DNA from: Sphingomonas sp. 35-24ZXX
Lineage (GTDB): Bacteria > Pseudomonadota > Alphaproteobacteria > Sphingomonadales > Sphingomonadaceae
Direction: 5' to 3'
DNA length: 64,000 nucleotides
Assembly (NCBI RefSeq): GCF_000786215.1
Contig: NZ_JROG01000007.1
Span: 1-64,000 of the forward strand
Below are positions 43,189-50,670 of this stretch, piece by piece (the stretch's first letter is position 1; every line of letters begins with the position of its first letter). The notes under the pieces were generated by a model, which was not told the DNA's origin, ran no database searches, and saw nothing but the letters and a program-made list of their open reading frames with translations. A program made the position numbers and the translations under genes.

Positions 43189-43983
43189 ATGGCGCAACAC
43201 CGCTTTCACAAGATGCACGGCCTCGGCAACGACTTTGTCGTTTTCGACGCGCGCGAACAGGATCTGTCGCTGACGGCCGATCAGGTGTGCGCGCTTGCCG
43301 ACCGGCATCTGGGCATCGGCTGCGACCAGCTGATCGTGATGCGCCCCGCGCAGGACGCCGATTTCTTCATGCAGATCTTCAATCACGATGGCAGCGAGGT
43401 CAGCGCCTGCGGCAATGCCACGCGCTGCGTGGTGGCGCTGGCCGGCCATGACGTGACCATAAAGACCGGTGCGGGCCTGCTCCGAGGCGTGATGGCCGAT
43501 GGCGCGGTGACCATCGACATGGGCCAGCCGCGGCTGGAATGGGATGCTGTCCCCCTCGCCTATCCGATGGACACGCTGACCATGCCAGTCGGCTGGGAGG
43601 ATCTGACCGATCCTGCGGCGGTCAACATGGGCAATCCACATGTGATCTTTTTCGTGGCCGATTCCCAGGCCATCGAACTCGACCGGCTGGGGCCGCTGAT
43701 CGAACATGACCCGCTGTTTCCCGAGCGGGTCAACGTCAATGTCGCGCAGATCGCCGACGATGGCATCCACCTGCGCGTGTGGGAGCGTGGCGCAGGCCTG
43801 ACGCTTGCCTGCGGCACCGGTGCGTGCGCGACCGCCGTGGCGGCTATCCGGCGCAAGCTGGTGACCGGTCCCGTCGCGGTGCATCTGCCGGGCGGCACGC
43901 TGACCATCGACTGGCAGCCGGGCGGCACCGTCCAGATGACCGGCCCCACGACCCATGTGTTTACCGGCGAGATCGACCTCTGA
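43189..43983 (+). CDS. dapF: Diaminopimelate epimerase
   Basis: 264 residues. The two catalytic cysteines are C74 (SACGNATRC) and C208 (TLACGTGACA). MHGLGNDFVVFDA starts the protein. It converts LL- to meso-diaminopimelate for lysine and peptidoglycan. It is followed by mtaB with a 5-base gap, the dapF-mtaB-ftsY order common in alphaproteobacteria. Confidence 0.96.
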   Translation: MAQHRFHKMHGLGNDFVVFDAREQDLSLTADQVCALADRHLGIGCDQLIVMRPAQDADFFMQIFNHDGSEVSACGNATRCVVALAGHDVTIKTGAGLLRGVMADGAVTIDMGQPRLEWDAVPLAYPMDTLTMPVGWEDLTDPAAVNMGNPHVIFFVADSQAIELDRLGPLIEHDPLFPERVNVNVAQIADDGIHLRVWERGAGLTLACGTGACATAVAAIRRKLVTGPVAVHLPGGTLTIDWQPGGTVQMTGPTTHVFTGEIDL

Positions 43984-43988
43984 CGATC

Positions 43989-45344
43989 ATGTCCGCATTG
44001 CCTGCCCCCGCCCCGACCGGCCCCGAGATCATCTCGATGGGCTGCCGCCTCAACATTGCCGAGGGCGAGGCCATGCGCGGACTGCTGGCGGGGCGCGACG
44101 ATGTGGTGGTGATCAACAGCTGCGCGGTCACCAACGAGGCGGTGCGCCAGACCCGCCAGGCGATCCGCAAGGCGCGCAAGGCCCGGCCGCACGCGCAGGT
44201 CATCGTCACCGGCTGCGCAGCGCAAACCGACCCTGCGATGTTCGCGGCCATGCCCGAAGTGGACCGGGTGCTGGGGAATGTGGAGAAGCTGACGGCATCA
44301 TCCTTCCTCTCTCCGTTTGTCCCGAGCGAAGTCGAGGGACGTAATGCGCCACGTCCCTCGACTTCGCTCGGGACAAACGGGGGGGAGTTTGGTCTGGACG
44401 CGACAAAGGTCCAAGTCTCCGACATCATGGCCGTGCGCCAGACCGCGCCGCACATGGTTACCAGCTTTGCCGAACATGCCCGCGCGTTTGTCGAGGTGCA
44501 GAACGGCTGCGACCATCGCTGCACCTTCTGCATCATCCCCTATGGCCGCGGCAACAGCCGCTCGGTGCCCGCAGGCGCGGTGGTCGATGCGGTGCGCGCG
44601 CTGGTCGAACGCGGCTATGCCGAGGTGGTGCTGACCGGGGTAGACGTCACCAGCTATGGCCCAGACCTGCCCGGATCGCCGAGCCTCGGCATGCTGATCG
44701 AACGCGTGCTGAAGCTCGTTCCCGATCTGAAGCGCCTTCGCCTCTCCTCGCTGGACGGGGTGGAGGTGGACGACCGGTTGTTCGATCTGATCACCGGCGA
44801 GCCGCGCATCATGCCGCACGTTCACCTGTCGCTGCAATCGGGCGACGACATGATGCTCAAGCGGATGAAGCGCCGCCACAGCCGCGCGCAGGCGATCGCG
44901 CTGGTCGAGCGGCTGAAGGCAAGGCGGCCCGAGATCGCGATCGGTGCGGACCTGATCGCGGGCTTCCCGACCGAGGACGATGGCATGCACGCCAACAACC
45001 TCTCGATCCTCGACGCCTGCGATGTCGTCCACGGCCATATCTTCCCCTTCTCGCCGCGTAGCGGTACGCCTGCCGCACGGATGCCGCAGCTCGACCACGC
45101 GCTCGTCAAGGCCCGCGCCGCCGAGATGCGGGGGGCTGCGCAGGCACGCGCGGCGCGTTGGCGGCAGGGTCTCATCGGCACCCATCAGAACCTTCTGGTC
45201 GAGCGCGACGGACGCACCGGCCATGGCGAAAACTTTGTGCGCATCGCTTTGCCCGGCCCCGATGCTTCCCATATCGGAAAGATCGTGCCAGTGACCATCA
45301 CGGGGCAGGATGGCGATACGCTGACAGCGGAGACAAGAATATGA
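43989..45344 (+). CDS. mtaB: tRNA t6A37 methylthiotransferase MtaB, with in-frame palindromic insert
   Basis: 451 residues from ATG 43989. MTTase N-domain cysteines lie in MGCRLN, NSCAVTNEA and VTGCAAQ. The radical-SAM cluster motif is C174-x3-C178-x2-C181 (GCDHRCTFCIIPYGRG), and a C-terminal TRAM-like segment follows. It converts t6A37 to ms2t6A37 in tRNA. Residues 109-131 (PFVPSEVEGR ... STSLGTNG) are coded entirely by a 68 bp inverted-repeat element at 44313-44380. The insert falls in the variable linker between the N-domain and the radical SAM core and does not break the frame. The stop overlaps ftsY (ATGA). Confidence 0.93.
   Translation: MSALPAPAPTGPEIISMGCRLNIAEGEAMRGLLAGRDDVVVINSCAVTNEAVRQTRQAIRKARKARPHAQVIVTGCAAQTDPAMFAAMPEVDRVLGNVEKLTASSFLSPFVPSEVEGRNAPRPSTSLGTNGGEFGLDATKVQVSDIMAVRQTAPHMVTSFAEHARAFVEVQNGCDHRCTFCIIPYGRGNSRSVPAGAVVDAVRALVERGYAEVVLTGVDVTSYGPDLPGSPSLGMLIERVLKLVPDLKRLRLSSLDGVEVDDRLFDLITGEPRIMPHVHLSLQSGDDMMLKRMKRRHSRAQAIALVERLKARRPEIAIGADLIAGFPTEDDGMHANNLSILDACDVVHGHIFPFSPRSGTPAARMPQLDHALVKARAAEMRGAAQARAARWRQGLIGTHQNLLVERDGRTGHGENFVRIALPGPDASHIGKIVPVTITGQDGDTLTAETRI
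44313..44380. repeat. 68 bp palindromic element inside mtaB (copy 1)
   Basis: Perfect 30 bp inverted repeat: arm 44313-44342, 8-base spacer AATGCGCC, arm 44351-44380. Inner ends read GAGGGACGT / ACGTCCCTC; outer ends read CCGTTTGTCC / GGACAAACGG. The element is exactly 23 codons long with its flanking base and stays open in the mtaB frame, coding PSEVEG and STSLGTNG. The minus strand codes nearly the same peptides. A second copy is at 50354-50432. Confidence 0.95.
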
Positions 45345-46267
45345 GCGAGGGCAGCTGGAGCGAGCGCCTGCTGGGCGGCTTTCGCAAGACGTCGGACAAG
45401 CTGACCCAGAACCTCACCGGGCTGGTCACCAAGTCGCGGCTTGACGAGGATCAGCTCGACGAGATCGAGGAAGCGCTGATCGTCAGCGATCTGGGGCCGC
45501 AGATGGCGGGCAAGGTGCGCAATCGTCTGTCCGAAGGCCGGTTCGAGCGCGGGCTCGATGATGAAGGCCTGCGCGAGATCGTCGGCGAGGAAATCGCCAA
45601 GTCGCTTCGCACCGTCGCCGAGCCGCTCGACATCATTGCTTTCCCGCGCCCCCAGGTGATCCTGGTGATCGGCGTCAACGGGTCGGGCAAGACCACGACC
45701 ATCGCCAAGTTGGCGCACCTGTTCCAGGAACAGGATTATGGCGTGATGCTGGCAGCGGGCGACACCTTCCGCGCAGCCGCCATCGGCCAGCTCAAGATCT
45801 GGGCGGACAGGCTGGGCATCCCCATCGTCAGCGGCAAGGAAGGCGGCGATGCGGCAGGCATCGTATTCGATGCGGTCAAGCAGGCGACCGCCACCGGCAT
45901 CGACGTGCTGATCGTCGATACCGCAGGCCGGCTGCAGAACAAGCGCGAGCTGATGGACGAACTCGCCAAGATCCGCCGCGTGCTGGGCCGCCTGAACCCA
46001 CAGGCGCCGCATGATGTCGTACTGGTGCTCGATGCGACCAACGGACAGAACGCCCTGTCGCAGATTGAAACCTTCAAGGAGGTTGCGGGCGTTACCGGTC
46101 TTGTGATGACCAAGCTCGATGGCACCGCGCGCGGCGGCATATTGGTGGCGGCGGCCGAGAAGTTCGGCCTGCCGATCCATGCGATCGGCGTGGGCGAGAC
46201 CATCGATGACTTGAGGCCCTTTGACCCCGAATATCTGGCGCATGTGATCGCCGGAGGAGCGAAATGA
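45341..46267 (+). CDS. ftsY: SRP receptor FtsY
   Basis: 308 residues from ATG 45341: N domain, then GTPase with P-loop GVNGSGKTT (111-119), DTFRAAAIGQL, DTAGRLQNK, TKLDGTARGG and the C-terminal IGVGETIDDLRPF. It lacks the long acidic A domain of the E. coli protein, which is usual for alphaproteobacteria. It receives SRP-ribosome complexes at the inner membrane; its partner Ffh is at 39550-41040. It overlaps mtaB and yciB by 4 bases each. Confidence 0.96.
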   Translation: MSEGSWSERLLGGFRKTSDKLTQNLTGLVTKSRLDEDQLDEIEEALIVSDLGPQMAGKVRNRLSEGRFERGLDDEGLREIVGEEIAKSLRTVAEPLDIIAFPRPQVILVIGVNGSGKTTTIAKLAHLFQEQDYGVMLAAGDTFRAAAIGQLKIWADRLGIPIVSGKEGGDAAGIVFDAVKQATATGIDVLIVDTAGRLQNKRELMDELAKIRRVLGRLNPQAPHDVVLVLDATNGQNALSQIETFKEVAGVTGLVMTKLDGTARGGILVAAAEKFGLPIHAIGVGETIDDLRPFDPEYLAHVIAGGAK

Positions 46268-46908
46268 GCGAAGAAATGCCTCAGGCGACCGAAGTCGTAG
46301 CGCCGAAGAAATCGGAAGGCAGCCTGCTCCCGCTGCTGCTCGATTTCGGCCCGCTGCTGATCTTCTTCGCGGTGTTCAAGCTGACCCAGAGCGACGGCGC
46401 CGCGCTCGCCTCCACCCGCGCCGCGATCAACGGGACACTGGCGTTCATGGCCGCGATCCTGGTGGCTGTGGCAATGTCCAAATGGAAGCTCGGCCGCGTC
46501 TCGCCGATGCTGTGGCTGTCCGCGGTGCTGGTCGTCGGCTTCGGCGCGCTCACCGTCTATTTCAATGACGAGAGCTTCATCCAGATCAAACCGACGATCA
46601 TCTACACCGCCTTTGCGGTGCTGCTGCTCGGCGGATGGATGACCGGCCGCCCGCTGCTGCGCTATCTGCTGCAGGCCGCCTATGACGGGCTGGACGAGAC
46701 CGGCTGGCTCAAGCTCTCGCGCAACTGGGGGCTGTTCTTCGCCGCCATGGCGCTGATCAACGAAGGCCTGCGCTACAGCCTCGACTTCGAAACCTGGCTG
46801 ACGGTCAAGGTCTGGGGCGTCACCGCCCTCTCCTTCCTCTTCGCAATGAGCCAGATCCCGATGCTGATGAAGCATGGCCTAGCGATCGAGGGGGCGAAGG
46901 GAGAGTAA
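46264..46908 (+). CDS. yciB: YciB/IspZ-type inner membrane septation protein
   Basis: 214 residues with six hydrophobic helices. LLLDFGPLLIFFAVF, KPTIIYTAFAVLLLGG and LNEGLRYSLDFETWLTVKVW-like segments match intracellular septation protein A (YciB). The N-terminal 20 residues are a polar extension. It links elongation and division machineries at the inner membrane in E. coli. Last gene of the dapF-mtaB-ftsY-yciB unit. Confidence 0.9.
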   Translation: MSEEMPQATEVVAPKKSEGSLLPLLLDFGPLLIFFAVFKLTQSDGAALASTRAAINGTLAFMAAILVAVAMSKWKLGRVSPMLWLSAVLVVGFGALTVYFNDESFIQIKPTIIYTAFAVLLLGGWMTGRPLLRYLLQAAYDGLDETGWLKLSRNWGLFFAAMALINEGLRYSLDFETWLTVKVWGVTALSFLFAMSQIPMLMKHGLAIEGAKGE

Positions 46909-46924
46909 TCTCGCCCTTGCTGAA

Positions 46925-46948
46925 CCCCTGCGAAGGCAGGGGCCCATC
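46925..46948 (+). repeat. REP-like hairpin, copy a
   Basis: CCCCTGC-GAAG-GCAGGGG followed by CCCATC. The same core recurs at 47828-47851 (plus) and, inverted, at 47891-47914. It starts 16 bases after the yciB stop and may serve as its 3' end. Confidence 0.75.
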
Positions 46949-47019
46949 ACCAGAGTGTTGGTCACAGACAAATCGTCGAGATAGTATCATCCGAGAAATT
47001 GGATCCGGAGAGACACGCG

Positions 47020-47778
47020 ATGAAGATGGGCATTCCCCTTTTAGCGCTTTTGATACCCTGCGCTGCGTGCTCTTCATGGCCCGGCTCCGAGTTTGGATTT
47101 TCGCAAAATGACGCGGCGTTTCGATTCACTGCTCGTCAAATGTACAGCTCGCTACGAAAACCTTCATGCGATGCGCCCAAGGGGTTTGACCGCGCGGCAA
47201 AACTCAAGCCGGAGCATGAAGCGGTTCAGGCTTACGAGCAGCGCGCACCATCAGCTAGCAAGTTTCATCTGGCAATCGCATCTGCAGATGCGGATTTCGA
47301 GCAGAAAACAAAGTCAGGTTGCTGGAATGATTCCGGTGAGTTGGTGTGGGCAGAAAAACATGTTGAAATGACAAGGGAAGATGTTCGCGGCAGTTTGATG
47401 GCCTTCGACGAGCAGGCAAAATCCGCTCCTCCACTAAATGCGCCCGCCTTCGCGCCAGACGGGTTGAGCGCAGCCTTTCGTGCCGATGCGCGACGGCTGA
47501 CAGCGACGACATATGCACCATGCACGTTGACCGAGGCTGGTAGTAATGACGCGATCTTGGCTCCGGCAAGGCAAGCCGTTGATGACTTCAAGCGCAGTCT
47601 CTCCGGTACGCCTTATGCAGTGGATTTTGCGATTGCCGCCGCAGACACTGAGTATGAGATGGCGAGCACGATATTCGAATGCGCTGAGACTGGTACGGAA
47701 GAACCAGCAAAAATCTCACAAAGAGTGATGGCTCAGGTGAAACGTCAAGTGGTCAAACTCAAACGCTTGATGAGGTGA
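47020..47778 (+). CDS. Hypothetical lipoprotein
   Basis: 252 residues from ATG 47020, with GGAGAG eight bases upstream. A short leader MKMGIPLLALLIPCAACSS has a possible lipobox at the Cys pair. The remainder is soluble with two similar halves: YSSLRKPSCDAPKGFDRAA with FHLAIASADADFEQKTKSGC, and LTATTYAPCTLTEAGSNDAI with VDFAIAAADTEYEMASTIFEC. Each half has two cysteines, so an internal duplication with disulfides is likely. I do not recognise the family. Third-position GC is clearly below that of the flanking genes, and REP-like repeats lie on both sides. Confidence 0.65.
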   Translation: MKMGIPLLALLIPCAACSSWPGSEFGFSQNDAAFRFTARQMYSSLRKPSCDAPKGFDRAAKLKPEHEAVQAYEQRAPSASKFHLAIASADADFEQKTKSGCWNDSGELVWAEKHVEMTREDVRGSLMAFDEQAKSAPPLNAPAFAPDGLSAAFRADARRLTATTYAPCTLTEAGSNDAILAPARQAVDDFKRSLSGTPYAVDFAIAAADTEYEMASTIFECAETGTEEPAKISQRVMAQVKRQVVKLKRLMR

Positions 47779-47827
47779 ACTGCTTAAACGGAAGAGTAGC
47801 AAAGCGACCTTCAGCATCCTGACCGGT

Positions 47828-47914
47828 CCCCTGCGAAGGCAGCGGCCCATCTGCTGACCTATCCCGCCGGGCAATCTTTGAAGGTTTGATGATGGGTCCC
47901 TGCCTGCGCAGGGG
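47828..47914. repeat. Inverted pair of REP-like hairpins (REPIN-like)
   Basis: Copy b (CCCCTGC-GAAG-GCAGCGG-CCCATC, 47828-47851) and copy c in the opposite sense (GATGGGTCCCTGCCTGCGCA then GGGGG, 47891-47915) face each other across about 40 bases. Two inverted REP units of this kind form a REPIN, normally spread by a RAYT transposase. None is in the window. Confidence 0.65.
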
Positions 47915-47923
47915 GAGTGAACG

Positions 47924-48301
47924 TCAGCTTGCCTTACTGGAGGCTTCACCGACCCAAGCCATGGCTTCATCCAGATCGAAAAACGTTCTGAAATTGGGTT
48001 GCTGGAAAACGCGCTTTACCTGGAGCTTGTTCAGAAACGATCCAGCCACGATTGCATAGCGGTCGATATTGTCTAACAACTGTGTTTTGAACAACGCGCT
48101 GAAGGCCTCTCCAATATCAGGAGACTGGACTGGAAAATCCCGGCAATCAGCCAGAGCGCGATAAACGGGGCAATCGTGCCTGATGGATGCGTCAAGACGA
48201 AGAAACTCCGCTTCAAAAGCCCGGAATTCTTCCAAGGACCAATAACCCTGCTGGGTCACACGTAACAGACGCTGGTCTCGCTGATATGAAAATTCAAACA
48301 C
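47924..48301 (-). CDS. SpoIIAA/STAS-fold-like small protein
   Basis: 125 residues. MFEFSYQRDQRLLRVTQQGY, then WSLEEFRAFEAEFLRLDASI, YRALADCRDFPVQSPDIGE and VAGSFLNKLQVKRV fit the beta-alpha pattern of SpoIIAA-like/STAS proteins, ending in FRTFFDLDEAMAWV. A role in lipid or partner binding is possible but not shown. No ribosome site is obvious. GC content is lower than average. It sits alone between the REP pair and sodB. Confidence 0.6.
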   Translation of the reverse strand: MFEFSYQRDQRLLRVTQQGYWSLEEFRAFEAEFLRLDASIRHDCPVYRALADCRDFPVQSPDIGEAFSALFKTQLLDNIDRYAIVAGSFLNKLQVKRVFQQPNFRTFFDLDEAMAWVGEASSKAS

Positions 48302-48412
48302 ACGCCCCCCTAAGCCACAACCACTTTTTGTGGGAAGACTTTATGCGCCTTGTCAAAGGGACGAACAATCGGAAAGTCGAGCGTGATGCGGAGATATGGT
48401 GGTAAGTATCAT

Positions 48413-48444
48413 CCCCGTTCGCTGATGTTTTACAGCGAACGGGG
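48413..48444. terminator. Hairpin downstream of sodB
   Basis: Perfect 12 bp stem CCCCGTTCGCTG / CAGCGAACGGGG with an 8-base AT-rich loop, 18 bases past the sodB stop on the minus strand. No T-run follows. Confidence 0.55.
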
Positions 48445-48461
48445 TATCAAGACTGATAGCG

Positions 48462-49085
48462 TCAGCCTTCCTGATCAGCCCGGGCGGTGCCGTTGCCGTC
48501 GAGGTTCTGCGCCACGAATTCCCAGTTGATCGCCTTGTCGAGCACGGTCGTCAGGTAATCCGGGCGCGCATTGCGGTAATCGATGTAATAGGCGTGCTCC
48601 CACACATCGAGCGTTAGCAGCGGCTTCATGCCTTCGTGCGCGACCGGCGAGTCCGCGTCGTGCAGCGAGGTGATTTCCAGCTTGTCGCCGTTGAGCACCA
48701 GCCATGCCCAGCCGCTGCCGAAATGGCCGACGGCTTCTGCCTTCAGCTTGTCCTTCATGTCGGCGACCGAACCGAAATCGGCGTTGATGCGCTCTTCGAG
48801 CGAGCCGGGGATGGTCTGCGCTTCGGGGCTGAGGCAATGCCAGAAGAAGGTGTGGTTCCAGATTTGTGCGGCGTTGTTGAACAGGCCCTTGTTGCCCTTG
48901 TCCTTGGCAGCGACGATGACCTTGGAGAGGCTCGCGCCTTCGAGGTCCGTGCCCTTCACCATGTCGTTCGCCTTGCCGACATAGGCATTGTGGTGCTTGC
49001 CGTGGTGATAATCGAAGGTTTCGGCCGACATGATGTCGCCGAATGCGGTCTTTTCATAGGGGAGCGGGGGAAGGACGAAAGCCAT
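48462..49085 (-). CDS. sodB: Superoxide dismutase, Fe type
   Basis: 207 residues. Metal ligands are H27 (TFDYHHGKHH), H78 (QIWNHTFFW), D160 and H164 (DVWEHAYYIDY). The glutamine of NNAAQIWNH (Q74) is the FeSOD marker. It dismutates superoxide in the cytoplasm. AGGAGAT precedes the ATG. The short C-terminal extension GNGTARADQEG is a minor difference from the usual 193 residues. Monocistronic. Confidence 0.95.
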   Translation of the reverse strand: MAFVLPPLPYEKTAFGDIMSAETFDYHHGKHHNAYVGKANDMVKGTDLEGASLSKVIVAAKDKGNKGLFNNAAQIWNHTFFWHCLSPEAQTIPGSLEERINADFGSVADMKDKLKAEAVGHFGSGWAWLVLNGDKLEITSLHDADSPVAHEGMKPLLTLDVWEHAYYIDYRNARPDYLTTVLDKAINWEFVAQNLDGNGTARADQEG

Positions 49086-49197
49086 GGGTCATCTCCTGTT
49101 TGGGAACGGTTGAACTGTTGCCGCAACGCATATGGGCAATTGCCATTGCGGGTAAAGGGCCAAAGCGTACGGGGTTGCAGCAATTACGGGGCGTGTC

Positions 49198-50343
49198 TCA
49201 ATCGGTTGCGATCCGCCATGGCGGGTAGCGCCGGTTCTCGCCGCCGGAATACAGGCACAGCACATTGCCCGCCGGATCGCTGAGCCGCGCCTCGCGCCAG
49301 CCCCAGCTTTCGTCCTGCGGCATCTGGTCGAAGGCGAAGCCTTCCGATGCCAGCGCCGAAACGCGCGCGTCGAGATCGGCGCATTCGAGATAGGCCACTG
49401 CCCCGCCCGCGTCCTCGCCGACATGGATCGAGAGCGTCGCGCCGTTGTCCGCCTCGAACCGGGCATAATAATTGTCCGGGCTGTCGACGATCTGGCGCAG
49501 GCCCAAAGCGCGGTAGAAGGTCACCGAGGCAGCATAATCGGTCGCGCCCAGCGTGATCTGGTTGAGGTGCCAGCCGGGGCCGAGCGCATCGTTGCGCACG
49601 CTCTGGTGTCCCATCGGGCCGTTGCTGGCGACGAACGCCGGGGCATCGCGCAACGCCAGCCGCACGAAGGTCCGCGCGCGCTCCACCGCCTGTTCGAGTG
49701 GGATGCCCTGGCCGAGCAGCGTCGCGATCGCGCTGGAAAGCGTGCAGCCGGTGCCATGGCTGTGCGGGCTGTCGATGCGCGGGTCTTCCCAGCGGGCGAT
49801 CTCGCCTTCGCGGGTCAACAGCCGGTCGGTGACGGTCTCGCCGCCCGCATGGCCGCCCTTGATCAGCAGCGCAGGGGCAAGTTCCAGCACCGCAGCCTCG
49901 CCGCCCAGCGCCTCGAGTTCGGGCAGGTTGGGCGTGACCAAAGTGGCGCAGGCCATCAAGCGCCGGAAGGCCGCGATGGTGGCAGCATCGGCCAGCACCG
50001 CGCCGCTCGATGCGATCATCACCGGATCGAACACCACGGGCACGCCCCCCTGCGCCGCCAGCCAATCGGCCAACGCCTCTGCAATCTCGGGCGAGCCCAG
50101 CATGCCGATCTTGATCGCATCGAGCCCGAAATCGCGCGCCACCGCGTCGATCTGCGCGATGACCATGTCGGCCCCCAGCACCTGCACCGCATCGACCCCG
50201 CGCGAATTCTGCGCCGTGATCGCGGTGATCGCGGTCATCGCATGGCCGCCCAGCATGGTGATCGTCTTGATATCGGCCTGAATGCCCGCGCCGCCGCCGG
50301 AATCCGAGCCTGCGATGGTGAGAATGCGGGCGGGCTTATTCAC
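49198..50343 (-). CDS. thiD: HMP/HMP-P kinase (ThiD) fused to a VOC domain
   Basis: 381 residues from GTG 50343. Residues 1-255 are ThiD: ARILTIAGSDSGGGAGIQAD, DPVMIASSG, LLIKGGHAGG and SHGTGCTLSSAIA (the GTGC phosphate loop with the catalytic Cys neighbour). Residues about 262-381 are a glyoxalase/VOC fold (HLNQITLGATDYAASVTFYR, LSDPAGNVLCLYSGG). ThiD phosphorylates hydroxymethylpyrimidine for thiamine; the role of the VOC half is unknown. A TTG at 50400 would start inside the palindromic repeat at 50354-50432 and is less likely. No other thi gene is near. Confidence 0.9.
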   Translation of the reverse strand: MNKPARILTIAGSDSGGGAGIQADIKTITMLGGHAMTAITAITAQNSRGVDAVQVLGADMVIAQIDAVARDFGLDAIKIGMLGSPEIAEALADWLAAQGGVPVVFDPVMIASSGAVLADAATIAAFRRLMACATLVTPNLPELEALGGEAAVLELAPALLIKGGHAGGETVTDRLLTREGEIARWEDPRIDSPHSHGTGCTLSSAIATLLGQGIPLEQAVERARTFVRLALRDAPAFVASNGPMGHQSVRNDALGPGWHLNQITLGATDYAASVTFYRALGLRQIVDSPDNYYARFEADNGATLSIHVGEDAGGAVAYLECADLDARVSALASEGFAFDQMPQDESWGWREARLSDPAGNVLCLYSGGENRRYPPWRIATD

Positions 50344-50353
50344 ACCCCAACCC

Positions 50354-50432
50354 CCGTTTGTCCCGAGCGCAGTCGAGGGACGTATCCGAAAGGGTAGCAA
50401 AAAGGTCCCTCGACTTCGCTCGGGACAAACGG
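50354..50432. repeat. Palindromic element upstream of thiD (copy 2)
   Basis: Arms 50354-50381 and 50405-50432 are inverted repeats of 28 bp with one mismatch (GCGCAG against GCGAAG), separated by 23 bases. The arms are the same sequence as in the mtaB element at 44313-44380. This copy lies in the 97 bases between the DUF1272 and thiD genes, ending 11 bases before the thiD start, so it could fold in the thiD leader. Confidence 0.95.
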
Positions 50433-50439
50433 AAGAAAC

Positions 50440-50670
50440 TCACCCATGCTGCGTGAACTTCCGCACAGCCGACCCCGGAAACTTGGCGAGCAGCTTCTTC
50501 GGCCGTACCGGGCGGTCGACCAGCTCGCCGCCGCAATTGGGGCAGATGTCGTCCAGCGCCTCGCTGCATTCGGCGCAGAAGGTGCATTCGAACGAGCAGA
50601 TGAACGCGCCGGGGGCCTCGGCGGGTGTATCCGCGCCGCAGCGTTCGCAATCGGGCCGCATTTCCAGCAT
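50440..50670 (-). CDS. DUF1272 zinc-ribbon protein
   Basis: 76 residues. [20 protein letters not shown], then ICSFECTFCAECSEALDDIC and PNCGGELVDRP: four Cys pairs suited to two structural zincs, the pattern of DUF1272. Function unknown. Its ATG shares one base with the glmM stop (TGATG at 50668-50672), so it is translated with glmM. Confidence 0.85.
   Translation of the reverse strand: MLEMRPDCERCGADTPAEAPGAFICSFECTFCAECSEALDDICPNCGGELVDRPVRPKKLLAKFPGSAVRKFTQHG

Noticed and set aside
44313-44380. Palindrome in mtaB as a transcription terminator or assembly error
   Set aside because: It lies in the middle of an intact coding frame, there is no T-run, and the same arms occur independently at 50354-50432.
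47093-47371. Alternative plus-strand frame inside the lipoprotein gene
   Set aside because: The frame at 47020-47778 has a leader peptide, a ribosome site and paired cysteines; the alternative has none of these.
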